A stretch of DNA of 64,000 nt, taken from NCBI GenBank assembly GCA_003116975.1, contig BGKB01000043.1:372001-436000 (forward strand), in the 5' to 3' direction. The notes beneath the pieces are model-generated. The model had not been told where the DNA came from, ran no database searches, and was given only the letters and a program-made list of their open reading frames with translations. Within the stretch, counting starts at the first letter, position 1; each line of letters opens with the position of its first letter. The position numbers were made by a program, and so were the translations under genes. This document shows, piece by piece, positions 23,811-34,307 of this stretch. The stretch comes from Aurantiochytrium sp. KH105 (taxonomy: Eukaryota; Sar; Bigyra; Thraustochytrida; Thraustochytriidae).

Positions 23811-26348
23811 ATGGCACCGTCGCAGAAGAAGGCGCAATCCTGGGCCGCGGTCGCCGCCCTCGTGGCCAGCGCCGTCATCGCAGGCGCACGTGGATATGGC
23901 ACCTGCGCGACCGACAGCTGCAACGACTATGTTGAAAACCGTATCTGCGCCGAGGACGTCGCCAGCGAAGGCTTGTACGAACCCACGACCAGCATGGTGA
24001 CGATCGGCATCATTCGCGACCTCACGGCAGACAATGGGCCCGATTTCGCAGCCATGTGTGCCTGGCAGCACGCCCAGGATGCAGGCTTGGATGGTGCTAG
24101 TAATACCCAGCTCATCTGGCTCGATGCCGGAGAGGATATTACCGGTGGCGTCAGGGCAGGCCTGTGCATGCGCAACTCGGGAATGAACCTGGCAGTCGGC
24201 CCCAGCTACAGCACTGTCGCGCAAGGCGCTGCCATGGTGGGCACTATTTACGAGCAGAACACCGTCGGTACGGTGTGCACGTCCCCTCTTCTGAACGACA
24301 CCGACACGTACAGCTACTTTTCCCGCGTCATTGCTTCGGATAACTTTCAAGGATCCATGCTGGCGCGCTACGCTGTGGTCGAAAACGATTGGCAAAAGAT
24401 TGCGACCATTTCCATCGCCACGAACCTGTACTTTTCAGGCATTACCGACGTCTTCGTAAGCACAGCTGTTGAGCTTGGTGCGGAGATCACGAGCTACACC
24501 ATCCCCGCCGAGTTCACGCAGAGTCAGCTTGAGGAAGTTCTTACCAAAATCAAGAACTCGGGTGTGCGCGTTATCATGGCTGCCATGCTTCCCATGCACG
24601 ATACCCTCACCGTTGCCAAAAACTTGGACATGCTCGGGGAGGGATGGGGCTGGCTCACCACCGAGTCTGCAATTTCCATCCTTTACAGCAACCTTTGGAA
24701 CTTGCCTGACTCCAAGATTGACGGCATGGAGACCCTCCTCGACGGTGTTATTGGCCTCGTACCTCGAATGGACACCGAAAGCGACGCGTACACGGCTTGG
24801 CAAAGCTGCATTGACGAACACTACAATGACACCACCGGAATGTTCGCTGGCATGGGCGAAGCAGCCACCTCTCGTGAGGGGTCGGTAAGCGCCGGTCTCG
24901 AAACGATCAAGACCATGTGGAATGGCTACTATTATGACGCAATGATGGTCACCATGAGAGGTTTGGCTTCTCTCGACTCGACCGAACGAATGGATGCCAC
25001 GGTCGTCCGAGAGGCCATTCGCAACACTCCGTACAATGGAACTTCAGGCTCGATCATCATGGACTCTACGGGAGAGCGCACGGAAATGCTCTACGAAATT
25101 CTCAACATCTTCAACGAGACATACAATGTGATTGGGTACATCAACTCCGCCGACGATTCCATTGTCATGACACAGAGCGCTCACTTTCCTGGAGACACGC
25201 TGGCCGTCCCTGTTGACTACGTTATGGACTGCGATTTGCAAAATGATTACGATCAGACGGTCAGCACCTGCCACGGCTCCATGCGGACCATCACCTACAC
25301 GCAAAACAGCAACGAGTCGATGCGGTACTGTCCCGACATCGAACCGTTTGAGGCTGCGTGCGACCATGCGCTCTTTACGGACGCCAGTATGCCCCTCGTT
25401 GTGGTCGGACTCGTTTTTGTGCTCTTGGCCACCATTTCTCTCCTGGCCTGCTGGAACCACAAGGTCATCCGGCTGTCGCAGCGCGAGTTCCTCTTGATCA
25501 TGATGGTTGGTGCCTTTATTTCTCTCGCAGGCCCTCTTCTGTCCATGGGAACTCTTGACGAGCTTCGTTGTGCCGCGCTCCCGTGCTTTACTGCAATTGG
25601 CTATGTGCTGCTCTTTGGCCCGCTCTTTGTCAAGACATGGCGTGTCAACGTGCTCGTGCACAACACCAAGCTTCGCCTCATGAAGATCTCCAACCACATG
25701 CTGTACCGCCGTCTCTTTGTTCTCATTCTCCTCACCTCTGCGCTCCTCGTTGCCATGTTCCTGGTCGACCCTCCGGTGCCCGTGACTGTGCAGCAGACCG
25801 TGTCGGACGGTGACGGCACGGTGCACGTCGTCGAGTCTGAGACCTGTGGTGTCGAGTCCATGACCATGGGAATCCTGGTTATTGTTCTTCTTGGTCTTAT
25901 GACGGCATACGGTTGCTTTGTTTCGTACAAGATCCGCAATGTCAGCTCCGAGCTCAGTGAGGCGCGCTGGATTTTCCTTTCCGTCTACAATGGTGCTCTC
26001 CTCTCCACTGTCACTCTTTCTATTGTCCTCGGACTTGATCTTTCGTACGCTCAGCTCCACCTCTACGCCACGCTTGGCATTGTCCTCACTTGCATTGTCA
26101 CAGTCTGCCTCATCATGGTCCCGAAGCTCATCAACGTGCACAAGGATGTCACGATCAACGGGTCGTCATCCGACGGGAATCAAAGCTCGTACAAAGTCTC
26201 AAAAGGGCCTTCGTACCTCAACAACACCGAGGGCGTCAACACCTACTTGGCAGGAACGGAGGGCTCCGGCGGGTATCGTGGATCCTCCTTCGATGGGAGA
26301 TCCTTTGAGACACCCGCCCCACCTCCATACTCGCAATCCTCTGTATAA
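23811..26348 (+). CDS. GABA-B-like class C G-protein-coupled receptor, copy A
   Basis: A single exon encodes 845 residues from an ATG at 23811. Residues 1-28 are a signal peptide ending near AGARG. Residues about 29-520 are a bilobed periplasmic-binding-protein-like ligand domain (VTIGIIRDL, AVGPSYSTVAQGAAMVG, SYFSRVIASDNFQGSMLARY) with many NxS/T sequons. Seven helices span about 525-772 and carry class C landmarks: CAALPCFTAIGYVLLFGPLF with KTWR in TM3, YGCFVSYKIR after TM5, and MVPKLINVHKD at the end of TM7. The ligand is probably an amino acid or small acid but is not predictable. The tail of about 73 residues ends PPPYSQSSV, holding a PPxY motif and a possible class I PDZ ligand not found in copies B-D. 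It is the most diverged member of a four-gene array. Confidence 0.92.
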   Translation: MAPSQKKAQSWAAVAALVASAVIAGARGYGTCATDSCNDYVENRICAEDVASEGLYEPTTSMVTIGIIRDLTADNGPDFAAMCAWQHAQDAGLDGASNTQLIWLDAGEDITGGVRAGLCMRNSGMNLAVGPSYSTVAQGAAMVGTIYEQNTVGTVCTSPLLNDTDTYSYFSRVIASDNFQGSMLARYAVVENDWQKIATISIATNLYFSGITDVFVSTAVELGAEITSYTIPAEFTQSQLEEVLTKIKNSGVRVIMAAMLPMHDTLTVAKNLDMLGEGWGWLTTESAISILYSNLWNLPDSKIDGMETLLDGVIGLVPRMDTESDAYTAWQSCIDEHYNDTTGMFAGMGEAATSREGSVSAGLETIKTMWNGYYYDAMMVTMRGLASLDSTERMDATVVREAIRNTPYNGTSGSIIMDSTGERTEMLYEILNIFNETYNVIGYINSADDSIVMTQSAHFPGDTLAVPVDYVMDCDLQNDYDQTVSTCHGSMRTITYTQNSNESMRYCPDIEPFEAACDHALFTDASMPLVVVGLVFVLLATISLLACWNHKVIRLSQREFLLIMMVGAFISLAGPLLSMGTLDELRCAALPCFTAIGYVLLFGPLFVKTWRVNVLVHNTKLRLMKISNHMLYRRLFVLILLTSALLVAMFLVDPPVPVTVQQTVSDGDGTVHVVESETCGVESMTMGILVIVLLGLMTAYGCFVSYKIRNVSSELSEARWIFLSVYNGALLSTVTLSIVLGLDLSYAQLHLYATLGIVLTCIVTVCLIMVPKLINVHKDVTINGSSSDGNQSSYKVSKGPSYLNNTEGVNTYLAGTEGSGGYRGSSFDGRSFETPAPPPYSQSSV

Positions 26349-27737
26349 TTCGTGATGTTATGTTCCTTTTGTTTCATCGAGGCTGTGTACACGTATACCC
26401 TCGCAGGATTGCCTTTCTTTCCAAAAGCTGAGACCCCCGTCGAAAGCGAGCTAGATTCGCTGGTCCGTTTTTTCGGGACGCCCTCCATTGATCCAACAAT
26501 CAGTTCTCCAACAGTGCGGCTGGGCCGGAAGCACCATTTTTTTTCTTTTTGCATCCGTGCGTCCGCAACCATGTGACTCTAAAATAGGTCTTCAGGAGCC
26601 CCGCGTCCGCGTTCTCAAGCCCCGCATCCGAAGCAAGTTCCCCCGTGTCCGTTTTGAGCAGCCCCGATTCCGTGCTACGGGACCGTGCTTCCGAATCCAG
26701 TTCTGACCGTCTGCATCTGTTTTCTTCAAAATGCCTTGCAATCGATAGCCCCGGCAGGCTAGGTGGCGCTGGCCGAAGGGCTGCCAGCTCCAGCTGACAG
26801 TGAGTCCCGGCTACTTTTGTCTAGCGACGGTCGGTCAGGGCCGGGCGGCGTTGTCACCACAACGGTCAAAAAACATATTTATTGTGAGTCCGGGGTTGGC
26901 CTACACGCATAGAAAGTCGACTCCGTACGATGCGAAGATTCTTCGCAAGCAGGAAGAGGAGGAGGAGGAGGAGGAGGTTATGTGCCCTATGTGATCGTGC
27001 CCAAGAAAGCCACACATGCTTGATGCACATCCCTCCTTCTCTCTTCTATGTCGCGTACGTTGGTAGAAAATGAATATTTTAGGCTTTGTGGCTGTGGCGC
27101 TGAGGCGCCGTGCACGCGAGAACCGGCAAGATTGCGCTCTGTGACGTAGGAACGCAGAAAACATTTTCGGCATCGGTTTCGGCACGTCTGCATACGCAGT
27201 GTATACCACTGTATTCTTTTCCAACGCCGGAGATCGGCTTGGAACTATAGACAGCAACAGACGATGAAATATTCTCCATGCAACTCCAGGAAGAAATGGC
27301 TCAATGCCGCTTCGCAAAGCTCGTCCATGCAAGATTACACGAGCATTTTCCTACTTCCAAAGGTCTTTGCAAGGATTCTTCTTTCGGGGTCTCGGGGCTT
27401 TCCATAGGCCACGAATACCAAAACCAACGGCTACGCGTGCTTCATCTGCACTTTTGAGGAGTGTGAGCCGTTGCAAGAAGATAGATAAGCTCAAAGGTCG
27501 TATGAAAGGTCTACCAACGGAAGGGCCTGTTCTCGAAGTATATAAGAAGAATGGGCGGCAAAGTTTCCAAGCAAACCACAATCGATGGTTGCTCACCATC
27601 TCTAATCCAATTTCAAGCAGGGCCTCGGCATAAATCAGCGATACTCTGGACTTTTGTCAAGGTTTCAGAGCAAGGCTAAATATCCTGTTGCCGGTCAAGC
27701 TGAGTAGACAAGTGCACGCGGTGGCCACCCCGACACC
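26349..27737. other. Intergenic region between receptor copies A and B
   Basis: It contains a 21-bp degenerate tandem repeat (26598-26702), a short GAG/GAA run (26950-26976) and, about 200 bp before copy B, a TATATAAG sequence (around 27540). Frames of 100-140 residues exist on both strands but have no family features. It presumably holds the 3' UTR of A and the promoter of B. Confidence 0.4.
26598..26702. repeat. Degenerate 21-bp tandem repeat, 5 units
   Basis: Units begin at 26598, 26619, 26640, 26661 and 26682, each 21 bp. All keep a CCCG(N)3TCCG-like core (the fifth is more diverged) while the rest varies. Read on the plus strand in the frame starting at 26599, the units encode a seven-residue repeat with consensus P-R-[VIF]-R-x-x-x. 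The frame is not part of any gene I can support. Confidence 0.75.
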
Positions 27738-30179
27738 ATGAGGCTCAAGACGGGCTTCGCTCTCATTATCTCCTACGGGTTAGTTGCAGAGACAAAGAGC
27801 GACTACGGCGACTGCGGAACAAACAGCTGCAACCAGTACATCTCTGACAGAGTCTGCAACGAAGACACGATCGGCGAAGACTCGCAAGCTCCGAGCGATG
27901 ACTTTTACCGCGTCGGCGTCTTACGGTCGCTATCATCAGGGCCAGGAAGTGACTTCACCACCATGTGTGCCTGGGAGCAAGCGCTCAGCGATGGTCTCAT
28001 GTCGCACGTCACAGATCTCGACATGCTCTGGATCGATTCTGGCTCAGGTATTTCTGGTGGGGTTCAAGCAGGCTTGTGCATGCGCGAGTCTGGTGTAAAT
28101 CTGGTTGTAGGGCCGTCGTACAGCAGTGTTGCACGAGGCGCTTCAATCATCGGAACCATTTACGAGAAGAATGTCATTGGCGCCACGTCCACGTCCCCTC
28201 TACTGAGCGACACTGACTCGTACAGCTACTTTTCGCGTGTCATCCCTTCCGATAACTACCAAGGCGCGATGCTCGCAGAATACGCCGTCAACACACAGGG
28301 ATGGACGAAGATCGCCACGCTCTCCATCTCTTCTGAGGCGTACTTTGAAGGCATCACCAACGTCTTTGCGGAGACCGCGGTGTCGCTTGGCGCACAAGTC
28401 ACCAGCTACACCCTTACAAGCGACTACACGGAGTCTCAGATTTCCGAAGCTTTGCGCAAGATCAGAGCGTCGGGCGTCCGCGTCGTCATGATCGCAATGG
28501 AGCCTGCGCGTGATGCTCTCGTCATCGCCAACGCTACAGGAATGCTCGACGAAGGCTGGGCGTGGCTCACTACAGAGCTGACAATTACTACTCTCTCGAG
28601 TAACCTCAGGAACCTACCCGCTGAAAAGCTGGTTGACATGGAAAAGCTTCTTCACGGCTTCATCGGCCTTGTGCCCTGGATGGACACGGAAGGTCAGGCG
28701 CATCAGGATTGGCTCTCGTGCGTGGATAGCCACTACGATGACACCACCGGCATGTTTGCCAACCTCGGCGCGATGCTGACAGCTGAGAACGGAAACTCTG
28801 TCGAAGTCGGAAAGAGCAAAGCCAAGGACATGTGGAACGGGTATTACTACGATGCCATGATGCTCGCGCTCCGTGCGCTCGATTCTCTGACGGCTTCTGA
28901 GCGTGCAAACGCCACACGGATCCGGGAAGCGATCCGAGAAATGACTTACAACGGTACCTCGGGTTCCATTGCACTCGATGCCGCTGGTGATCGTACCGTG
29001 GCGACGTACGATATTCTCAACATCTACAATGAAGCGCAGAACTCGGTCGGTACCATTGGTGCGGGGACGCGTACAGTGACAACGTTTCAAGCCGAGATCT
29101 TTCCGGGCAACACCACCACTGTCCCCGTCGACTTTGTCATGGCGTGCTCCAACGACGACTATAACATGACCGTGAGCGCGTGCGCGAACTCTCTGCGTAC
29201 TGTGACGCTGACGCAGAACTCGGAAGACGCGTTGCGATACTGTCCGGACATTGAAGCGTTCGAAGCCAGCTGCGACCACGCGAGCTTGAAGAGCGCCGGA
29301 GTGGGGCTCGTCATGTTCGGGTATGCCTTCATCTTCATCTTCCTGCTCGCGCTCGCCAGAGTATGGTCACACAAGGTCATTCGTCTATCGCAGCGCAAGT
29401 TTCTGCTCATCATGATCTTTGGCGCTTTCGTCGCGCTTGCCGGGCCTCTTCTCTCTGTCGACGAGCTAAGCGCTGCACGCTGTGCTGCACTTCCGTGCTT
29501 CACGGCGGTGGGGTACGTTCTGCTGTTTGGACCTCTCTTTGTCAAGACGTGGCGAGTGAGCGTCCTCGTGAACAACTCGAGACTGCGCAGCAAGAAGGTG
29601 TCAAACTGGCGTCTGTATCGTCGTCTGGCAGCACTGATTGTCGCAACTGTCGGCTTGTTGGCGGTGATGCTTCTCGTGGATCCTCCCAAGCCGCAGACGA
29701 GCTCGAAGCCGGTCGACGATGCGAATGGCAATGTGCACTTGGTTCCTTTCGAAACCTGTGCGGTCGAGTCGGGAACACTGGGAATGCTCGTGATTCTATT
29801 GCTCGGGCTTATGACGGCGTATGGCTGCTTCGTCTCGTATCAGATTCGCCACGTGACCTCTGAGCTCAGCGAGGCGCGGTGGATCTTCTTGTCTGTGTAC
29901 AATGGCGCGTTGCTCTCGATGGTCACGCTGGCTGTGGTGCTCGGGCTTGACCTAACGTACGCTGAGCTGCACCTGTTTGCGAGTCTTGGCTCTGTGCTTA
30001 CGTGCATGGTCACAGTGTCGCTAATTATGGTTCCGAAGCTCATCAACATTCACAAGGATGTCAAGTTCACCACTATAACGGGTACCACGGGTGGACCTGG
30101 AGCAACGCTGAATGGGGGTACTTCTGCTGCAAGTGCCGCAAACGATAATGTGTCAAGTGTGCAACCCTCTGTTGGCTAG
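27738..30179 (+). CDS. GABA-B-like class C G-protein-coupled receptor, copy B
   Basis: A single exon encodes 813 residues from an ATG at 27738. The order is signal peptide (about 1-22), a Cys-containing N-terminal cap (GDCGTNSCNQYISDRVCNED), bilobed ligand domain to about 518, seven TM helices at about 520-771 and a short tail. Class C marks are KTWRVSVLVNNSRLR after TM3, YGCFVSYQIRHVTSELSEAR and MVPKLINIHKD. It shares long stretches identical to copies C and D, broken by diverged patches, for example about 27926-28070, where C and D agree with each other but not with B. Its tail (rich in Gly/Thr/Ala, ending QPSVG) differs from all the others. It is probably a plasma-membrane receptor signalling through a heterotrimeric G protein; ligand unknown. 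Confidence 0.92.
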   Translation: MRLKTGFALIISYGLVAETKSDYGDCGTNSCNQYISDRVCNEDTIGEDSQAPSDDFYRVGVLRSLSSGPGSDFTTMCAWEQALSDGLMSHVTDLDMLWIDSGSGISGGVQAGLCMRESGVNLVVGPSYSSVARGASIIGTIYEKNVIGATSTSPLLSDTDSYSYFSRVIPSDNYQGAMLAEYAVNTQGWTKIATLSISSEAYFEGITNVFAETAVSLGAQVTSYTLTSDYTESQISEALRKIRASGVRVVMIAMEPARDALVIANATGMLDEGWAWLTTELTITTLSSNLRNLPAEKLVDMEKLLHGFIGLVPWMDTEGQAHQDWLSCVDSHYDDTTGMFANLGAMLTAENGNSVEVGKSKAKDMWNGYYYDAMMLALRALDSLTASERANATRIREAIREMTYNGTSGSIALDAAGDRTVATYDILNIYNEAQNSVGTIGAGTRTVTTFQAEIFPGNTTTVPVDFVMACSNDDYNMTVSACANSLRTVTLTQNSEDALRYCPDIEAFEASCDHASLKSAGVGLVMFGYAFIFIFLLALARVWSHKVIRLSQRKFLLIMIFGAFVALAGPLLSVDELSAARCAALPCFTAVGYVLLFGPLFVKTWRVSVLVNNSRLRSKKVSNWRLYRRLAALIVATVGLLAVMLLVDPPKPQTSSKPVDDANGNVHLVPFETCAVESGTLGMLVILLLGLMTAYGCFVSYQIRHVTSELSEARWIFLSVYNGALLSMVTLAVVLGLDLTYAELHLFASLGSVLTCMVTVSLIMVPKLINIHKDVKFTTITGTTGGPGATLNGGTSAASAANDNVSSVQPSVG

Positions 30180-31856
30180 GGCAAAGTCCTTGAGCCCCAC
30201 TGATCATTTACCCTGTGCTGCCAAATGATAGCGACAGTCCTTGCGATTCGTTTGTCAAGGCCTGTGCTTGGAAGATTCTTTGCGAAAGAGCATACGTAGG
30301 TGGTCTGTCCCGTCGATGCAAATCCGAGATGCAAGCAAAAGCCGTTGACGAGTTCGAAGTTTCAGGAACGGTTCCGTCTCTGGATTCTGCTTCGTCCGAT
30401 TGGTCTGCTACCTGGTTGGCCTATCTTTGGTTCACAGCGAAGACGACCTGCGGTCAAGAATATGAATTTACCCGGAAACGCCCAAGTTGTCCCTGTCTCG
30501 TGCAATCAAGGAAATGTTATCTCTCAACTTTACGCATAGCCTACAAACCTTTACAGTTATTAACGTGACCTTGAACTCACGTGAAGTGTTCGTTAAATGG
30601 TGTTAGTGCTGTTGGCGCTCGTCGTGGCCCAGACATGTATTCTGACAAGCAGCCATGCAGCCACGTAAAGAGGGAGTTTGACACCACAACCAAGATCGAT
30701 GCTTACAGAAAAAAGACCGCGCCCTCTCTACCCCCCCCCCCCCCCTCCTCCCTCCCCCCTCTTCCACCTTGTTTCTTCCTCGTCCTGCCGCCGCAATCTT
30801 CCTTTGCTTCCTTGCTTCCGAGTGCTTCCATTTGCGTCCTCCACCTCGATTCGGCCGCCGCGTTTCGAATGTAGAAAAGGGTATTTCCGCCAAATTTCGG
30901 CCGTTCGTTCAGCCAGGCGGCGTCAGACCAGCATTCATGCCCCTCAACTTTGTGAGAAACGCGGTTTGTTTTGAGGCTCATCAGCTTCGTCGACGTCCCG
31001 AGTGCAAGGCTATTGATCTCGACGTGCTGATGAGAATGCGGGCGCAAGAATGGGACGTAGACGTTGAAACGCTTTGAACCCGTTTGCCTGCACCCGGACC
31101 CGCACGTCCCACAGAAAGCGCCGAATTGGAAGGGAAGAAATGGGCCATGAGACTTGAAGGCAAGCAGGTGCGTTTCACAGCCTTCACCCTGGCAGGCCTC
31201 ACTGTCAGACATCCGGGCCGAGCCAATCTCGGAGCGCTCGTTGGGCGTAACAAGCAAATTGGAACAAGTGGAGGAGTGACTAATGAGGTGGTTTTCCGAA
31301 GGCTGGTGCGGTCGGCCGAAAAGACAAAAAGGTAGCTCGTCGAGAATCAATCGACAGAGAAGTACCTCGACAAAGGTCGCGGTTACAGACTTTGGTAGCC
31401 GCTTCAGTCGCGCAGAGAAGTGCTTTGCAGAGTACTCGCACTAGAACGTACGACAGTAAGGGGTGACGCAGTGAAAGTTAATAGACGACTGAGCGTAAGG
31501 ATGGATCCGTTCGACGAAACTTATCAGGTAACACTTCTTTGCTGTTTCAACACCGAACTGAGACCCTCGCAAAGGGAGTCCCCCCCATTCTAGCATTCTG
31601 TTCGTTTGTAGACTCCATGTAAGATGTCACATGTCATACAGCTTGGAGTTCGGTCGCGATCGGTTGATCACCACTTCGGTACACTAACTTATAATAAAAA
31701 ACAAAACAAATAAAAAACAGGCTTCCAATTCATGCATCTCGCGTAGCAAACACGCAATTGAGAGAGGTTTTCTTCAGGAATCAAGAAAGAAGAGGATAGT
31801 GAAGACGCCTACTCATCCAGGACTTCTTCGTGCGCATCAGAACGTGACCCAGTTGC
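30180..31856. other. Intergenic region between receptor copies B and C
   Basis: It contains a C15 homopolymer (30731-30745) and AT-rich DNA before copy C (31690-31730, A-rich). It shows no clear similarity to the matching region before copy D, although the genes themselves are nearly identical. A minus-strand frame of 215 residues (31350-30703) is open but has no recognisable features and I do not call it. Confidence 0.4.
30731..30745. repeat. C15 homopolymer in a polypyrimidine tract
   Basis: Fifteen consecutive C bases are followed by TCC/CCT-rich DNA. The opposite strand is a G-run that could form a G-quadruplex. Confidence 0.95.
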
Positions 31857-34307
31857 GTGGCCGAGATGCTTGGCCGGGGGTGGCTCATCTTAGCCCTGGC
31901 GCAGGTGATGCTGGTGGCAGGTCGGGCGGACTTTGGCGACTGTGGAACAAACAGCTGCAACCAGTACATCTCTGACAGAGTCTGCAACGAAGACACGATC
32001 GGCGAAGACTCGCAAGCTCCGAGCGATGACTTTTACCGCGTCGGCGTCTTGCGATCGCTTTCGTCTGGACCTGAAACTGACTTTGCCACTATGTGTGCCT
32101 GGGAAAAAGCGCTCAGCGATGGTCTCATGTCGCACGTCACAGATCTCGACATGCTCTGGATCGACACCGGATCGGGCGTCTCTGGTGGTGTGCAATCAGG
32201 CTTGTGCATACGCGAGTCTGGTATAAATCTGGCTGTTGGACCATTGTACAGCAGTGTCGCGCAAGGCGCTTCAATCATCGGAACCATTTACGAGAAGAAT
32301 GTCATTGGCGCCACGTCCACGTCCCCTCTACTGAGCGACACTGACTCGTACAGCTACTTTTCGCGTGTCATCCCTTCCGATAACTACCAAGGCGCGATGC
32401 TCGCAGAATACGCCGTCAACACACAGGGCTGGACGAAGATCGCCACGATCTCCATCTCGTCCGAGGCATACTTTGAAGGCATCACCAACGTCTTTGCGGA
32501 GACCGCGGTCTCGCTTGGCGCACAAGTCACCAGCTACACCCTCACGAGTGATTTTACAGAATCACAGATCTCCGAAGCTTTGCGCAAGATCAGAGCGTCT
32601 CGCGTCCGCGTCGTCATGATCGCAATGGAGCCTGCGCGCGATGCTCTCGTCATCGCCAACGCTACAGGAATGCTCGACGAAGGCTGGGCGTGGCTCACGA
32701 CGGAGTCGACGATCACTACTCTCACGAGCAACCTGTGGGGTCTGCCAGAAGAAAAGCTGGTTGACATGGAAAAGCTTCTTCACGGCTTCATCGGCCTTGT
32801 GCCCTGGATGGACACGGAAGGTCAGGCGCATCAGGATTGGCTCTCGTGCGTGGATAGCCACTACGATGACACCACCGGCATGTTTGCCAACCTCGGCGCG
32901 ATGCTGACAGCTGCGAACGGAAACTCTGTCGAAGACGGAAAGAGCAAAGCCAAGGACATGTGGAACGGGTACTTTCATGATGCCATGATGCTCGCACTCC
33001 GTGCGCTCAGTCCTCTGACGGCTTCTGAGCGTGCAAACGCCACACGGATCCGGGAAGCGATCCGCGAAATGACTTACAACGGTACCTCGGGTTCCATTGC
33101 ACTCGATGCCGCTGGTGATCGTACCGTGGCGACGTACGATATTCTCAACATCTACAATGAAGCGCAGAACTCGGTCGGTACCATTGATGCGGGGACGCGT
33201 ACAGTGACAACGTTTCAAGCCGAGATCTTTCCGGGCAACACCACCACTGTCCCCGTCGACTTTGTCATGGCGTGCTCCAACGACGACTACAACATGACTG
33301 TGAGCGCGTGCGCGAACTCTCTGCGTACTGTGACGCTGACGCAGAACTCGGAAGACGCGTTGCGATACTGTCCGGACATTGAAGCGTTCGAAGCCAGCTG
33401 CGACCACGCGAGCTTGAAGAGCGCCGGGGCGGGGCTCGTCATGTTCGGGTATGCCTTCATCTTCATCTTCCTGCTCGCGCTCGCCAGAGTATGGTCACAC
33501 AAGGTCATTCGTCTATCGCAGCGCAAGTTTCTGCTCATCATGATCTTTGGCGCTTTCGTCGCGCTTGCCGGGCCTCTTCTCTCTGCGAATCAACTCAGCG
33601 ATGTTCGCTGTGCTGCACTTCCGTGCTTCACGGCGGTGGGGTACGTTCTGCTGTTTGGACCTCTCTTTGTCAAGACGTGGCGAGTGAGCGTCCTCGTGAA
33701 CAACTCGAGGCTGCGCAGCAAGAAGGTGTCAAACTGGCGTCTGTATCGTCGTCTGGCAGCGCTGATTGTCGCAACTGTCGGCTTGCTGGCGGTGATGCTT
33801 CTCGTGGATCCTCCCAAGCCGCAGACGAGCTCGAAGCCGGTCGACGATGCGGATGGCAATGTGCACTTGGTTCCTTTCGAAACCTGTGCGGTCGAGTCGG
33901 GAACACTGGGAATGCTCGTGATTCTATTGCTCGGGCTTATGACGGCGTATGGCTGCTTCGTCTCGTATCAGATTCGCCACGTGACCTCTGAGCTCAGCGA
34001 GGCGCGGTGGATCTTCTTGTCTGTGTACAATGGCGCGTTGCTCTCGATGGTCACGCTGGCTGTGGTGCTCGGGCTTGACCTAACGTACGCTGAGCTGCAC
34101 CTGTTTGCGAGTCTTGGCTCTGTGCTTACGTGCATGGTCACAGTGTCGCTAATTATGGTTCCAAAGCTCATCAACATTCACAAGGATGTCAAGTTCACCA
34201 TGTTGACCGGAGCCGGAACTACTGCGGTGAATCCCTCCTCAGCTGCGAAACCTGTTTCAAGCATGCGCGACTCCACAGCAAAGGTTGTTAGTGTGGCGGA
34301 AACTTAG
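31857..34307 (+). CDS. GABA-B-like class C G-protein-coupled receptor, copy C
   Basis: The ATG at 31865 begins MLGRGWLILAL, a signal peptide; the frame is open from 31857 through a non-family MAE extension whose first codon is also usable, giving 816 residues at most. Domain order matches copy B: Cys-containing cap, bilobed ligand domain, seven helices (about 523-774) and a tail of about 42 residues ending SVAET. Bases 31898-34247 align without a gap to 35762-38111 of copy D, with only a handful of substitutions. I saw three amino-acid changes: Leu/Phe in DM(L/F)WID, Gly/Arg in NTQ(G/R)WT, and Arg/Gly in RAS(R/G)VRV. Outside that block the signal peptide and tail differ. Confidence 0.92.
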   Translation: MAEMLGRGWLILALAQVMLVAGRADFGDCGTNSCNQYISDRVCNEDTIGEDSQAPSDDFYRVGVLRSLSSGPETDFATMCAWEKALSDGLMSHVTDLDMLWIDTGSGVSGGVQSGLCIRESGINLAVGPLYSSVAQGASIIGTIYEKNVIGATSTSPLLSDTDSYSYFSRVIPSDNYQGAMLAEYAVNTQGWTKIATISISSEAYFEGITNVFAETAVSLGAQVTSYTLTSDFTESQISEALRKIRASRVRVVMIAMEPARDALVIANATGMLDEGWAWLTTESTITTLTSNLWGLPEEKLVDMEKLLHGFIGLVPWMDTEGQAHQDWLSCVDSHYDDTTGMFANLGAMLTAANGNSVEDGKSKAKDMWNGYFHDAMMLALRALSPLTASERANATRIREAIREMTYNGTSGSIALDAAGDRTVATYDILNIYNEAQNSVGTIDAGTRTVTTFQAEIFPGNTTTVPVDFVMACSNDDYNMTVSACANSLRTVTLTQNSEDALRYCPDIEAFEASCDHASLKSAGAGLVMFGYAFIFIFLLALARVWSHKVIRLSQRKFLLIMIFGAFVALAGPLLSANQLSDVRCAALPCFTAVGYVLLFGPLFVKTWRVSVLVNNSRLRSKKVSNWRLYRRLAALIVATVGLLAVMLLVDPPKPQTSSKPVDDADGNVHLVPFETCAVESGTLGMLVILLLGLMTAYGCFVSYQIRHVTSELSEARWIFLSVYNGALLSMVTLAVVLGLDLTYAELHLFASLGSVLTCMVTVSLIMVPKLINIHKDVKFTMLTGAGTTAVNPSSAAKPVSSMRDSTAKVVSVAET
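31898..34247. repeat. 2350-bp near-identical block, copy in receptor C
   Basis: This block pairs with 35762-38111. It begins inside the signal-peptide codons at GGCGCAGGTGATGCTGG and ends in the tail at CTCAGCTGCG. There are no indels and roughly ten substitutions on reading the two copies side by side. The flanks drop abruptly to weak or no similarity. Confidence 0.9.

Noticed and set aside
24435-26141. Long minus-strand open frames under the receptor genes (also at 28614-29279, 32562-33407, 36426-37271)
   Set aside because: They are antisense shadows: they recur at the same place in every copy and have His/Arg/Val-rich composition caused by the codon bias of the plus-strand genes.
30703-31350. 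A 215-residue minus-strand frame between receptor copies B and C
   Set aside because: It ends in the C15-derived glycine run, lacks domain features, and nothing equivalent exists in the other spacers.
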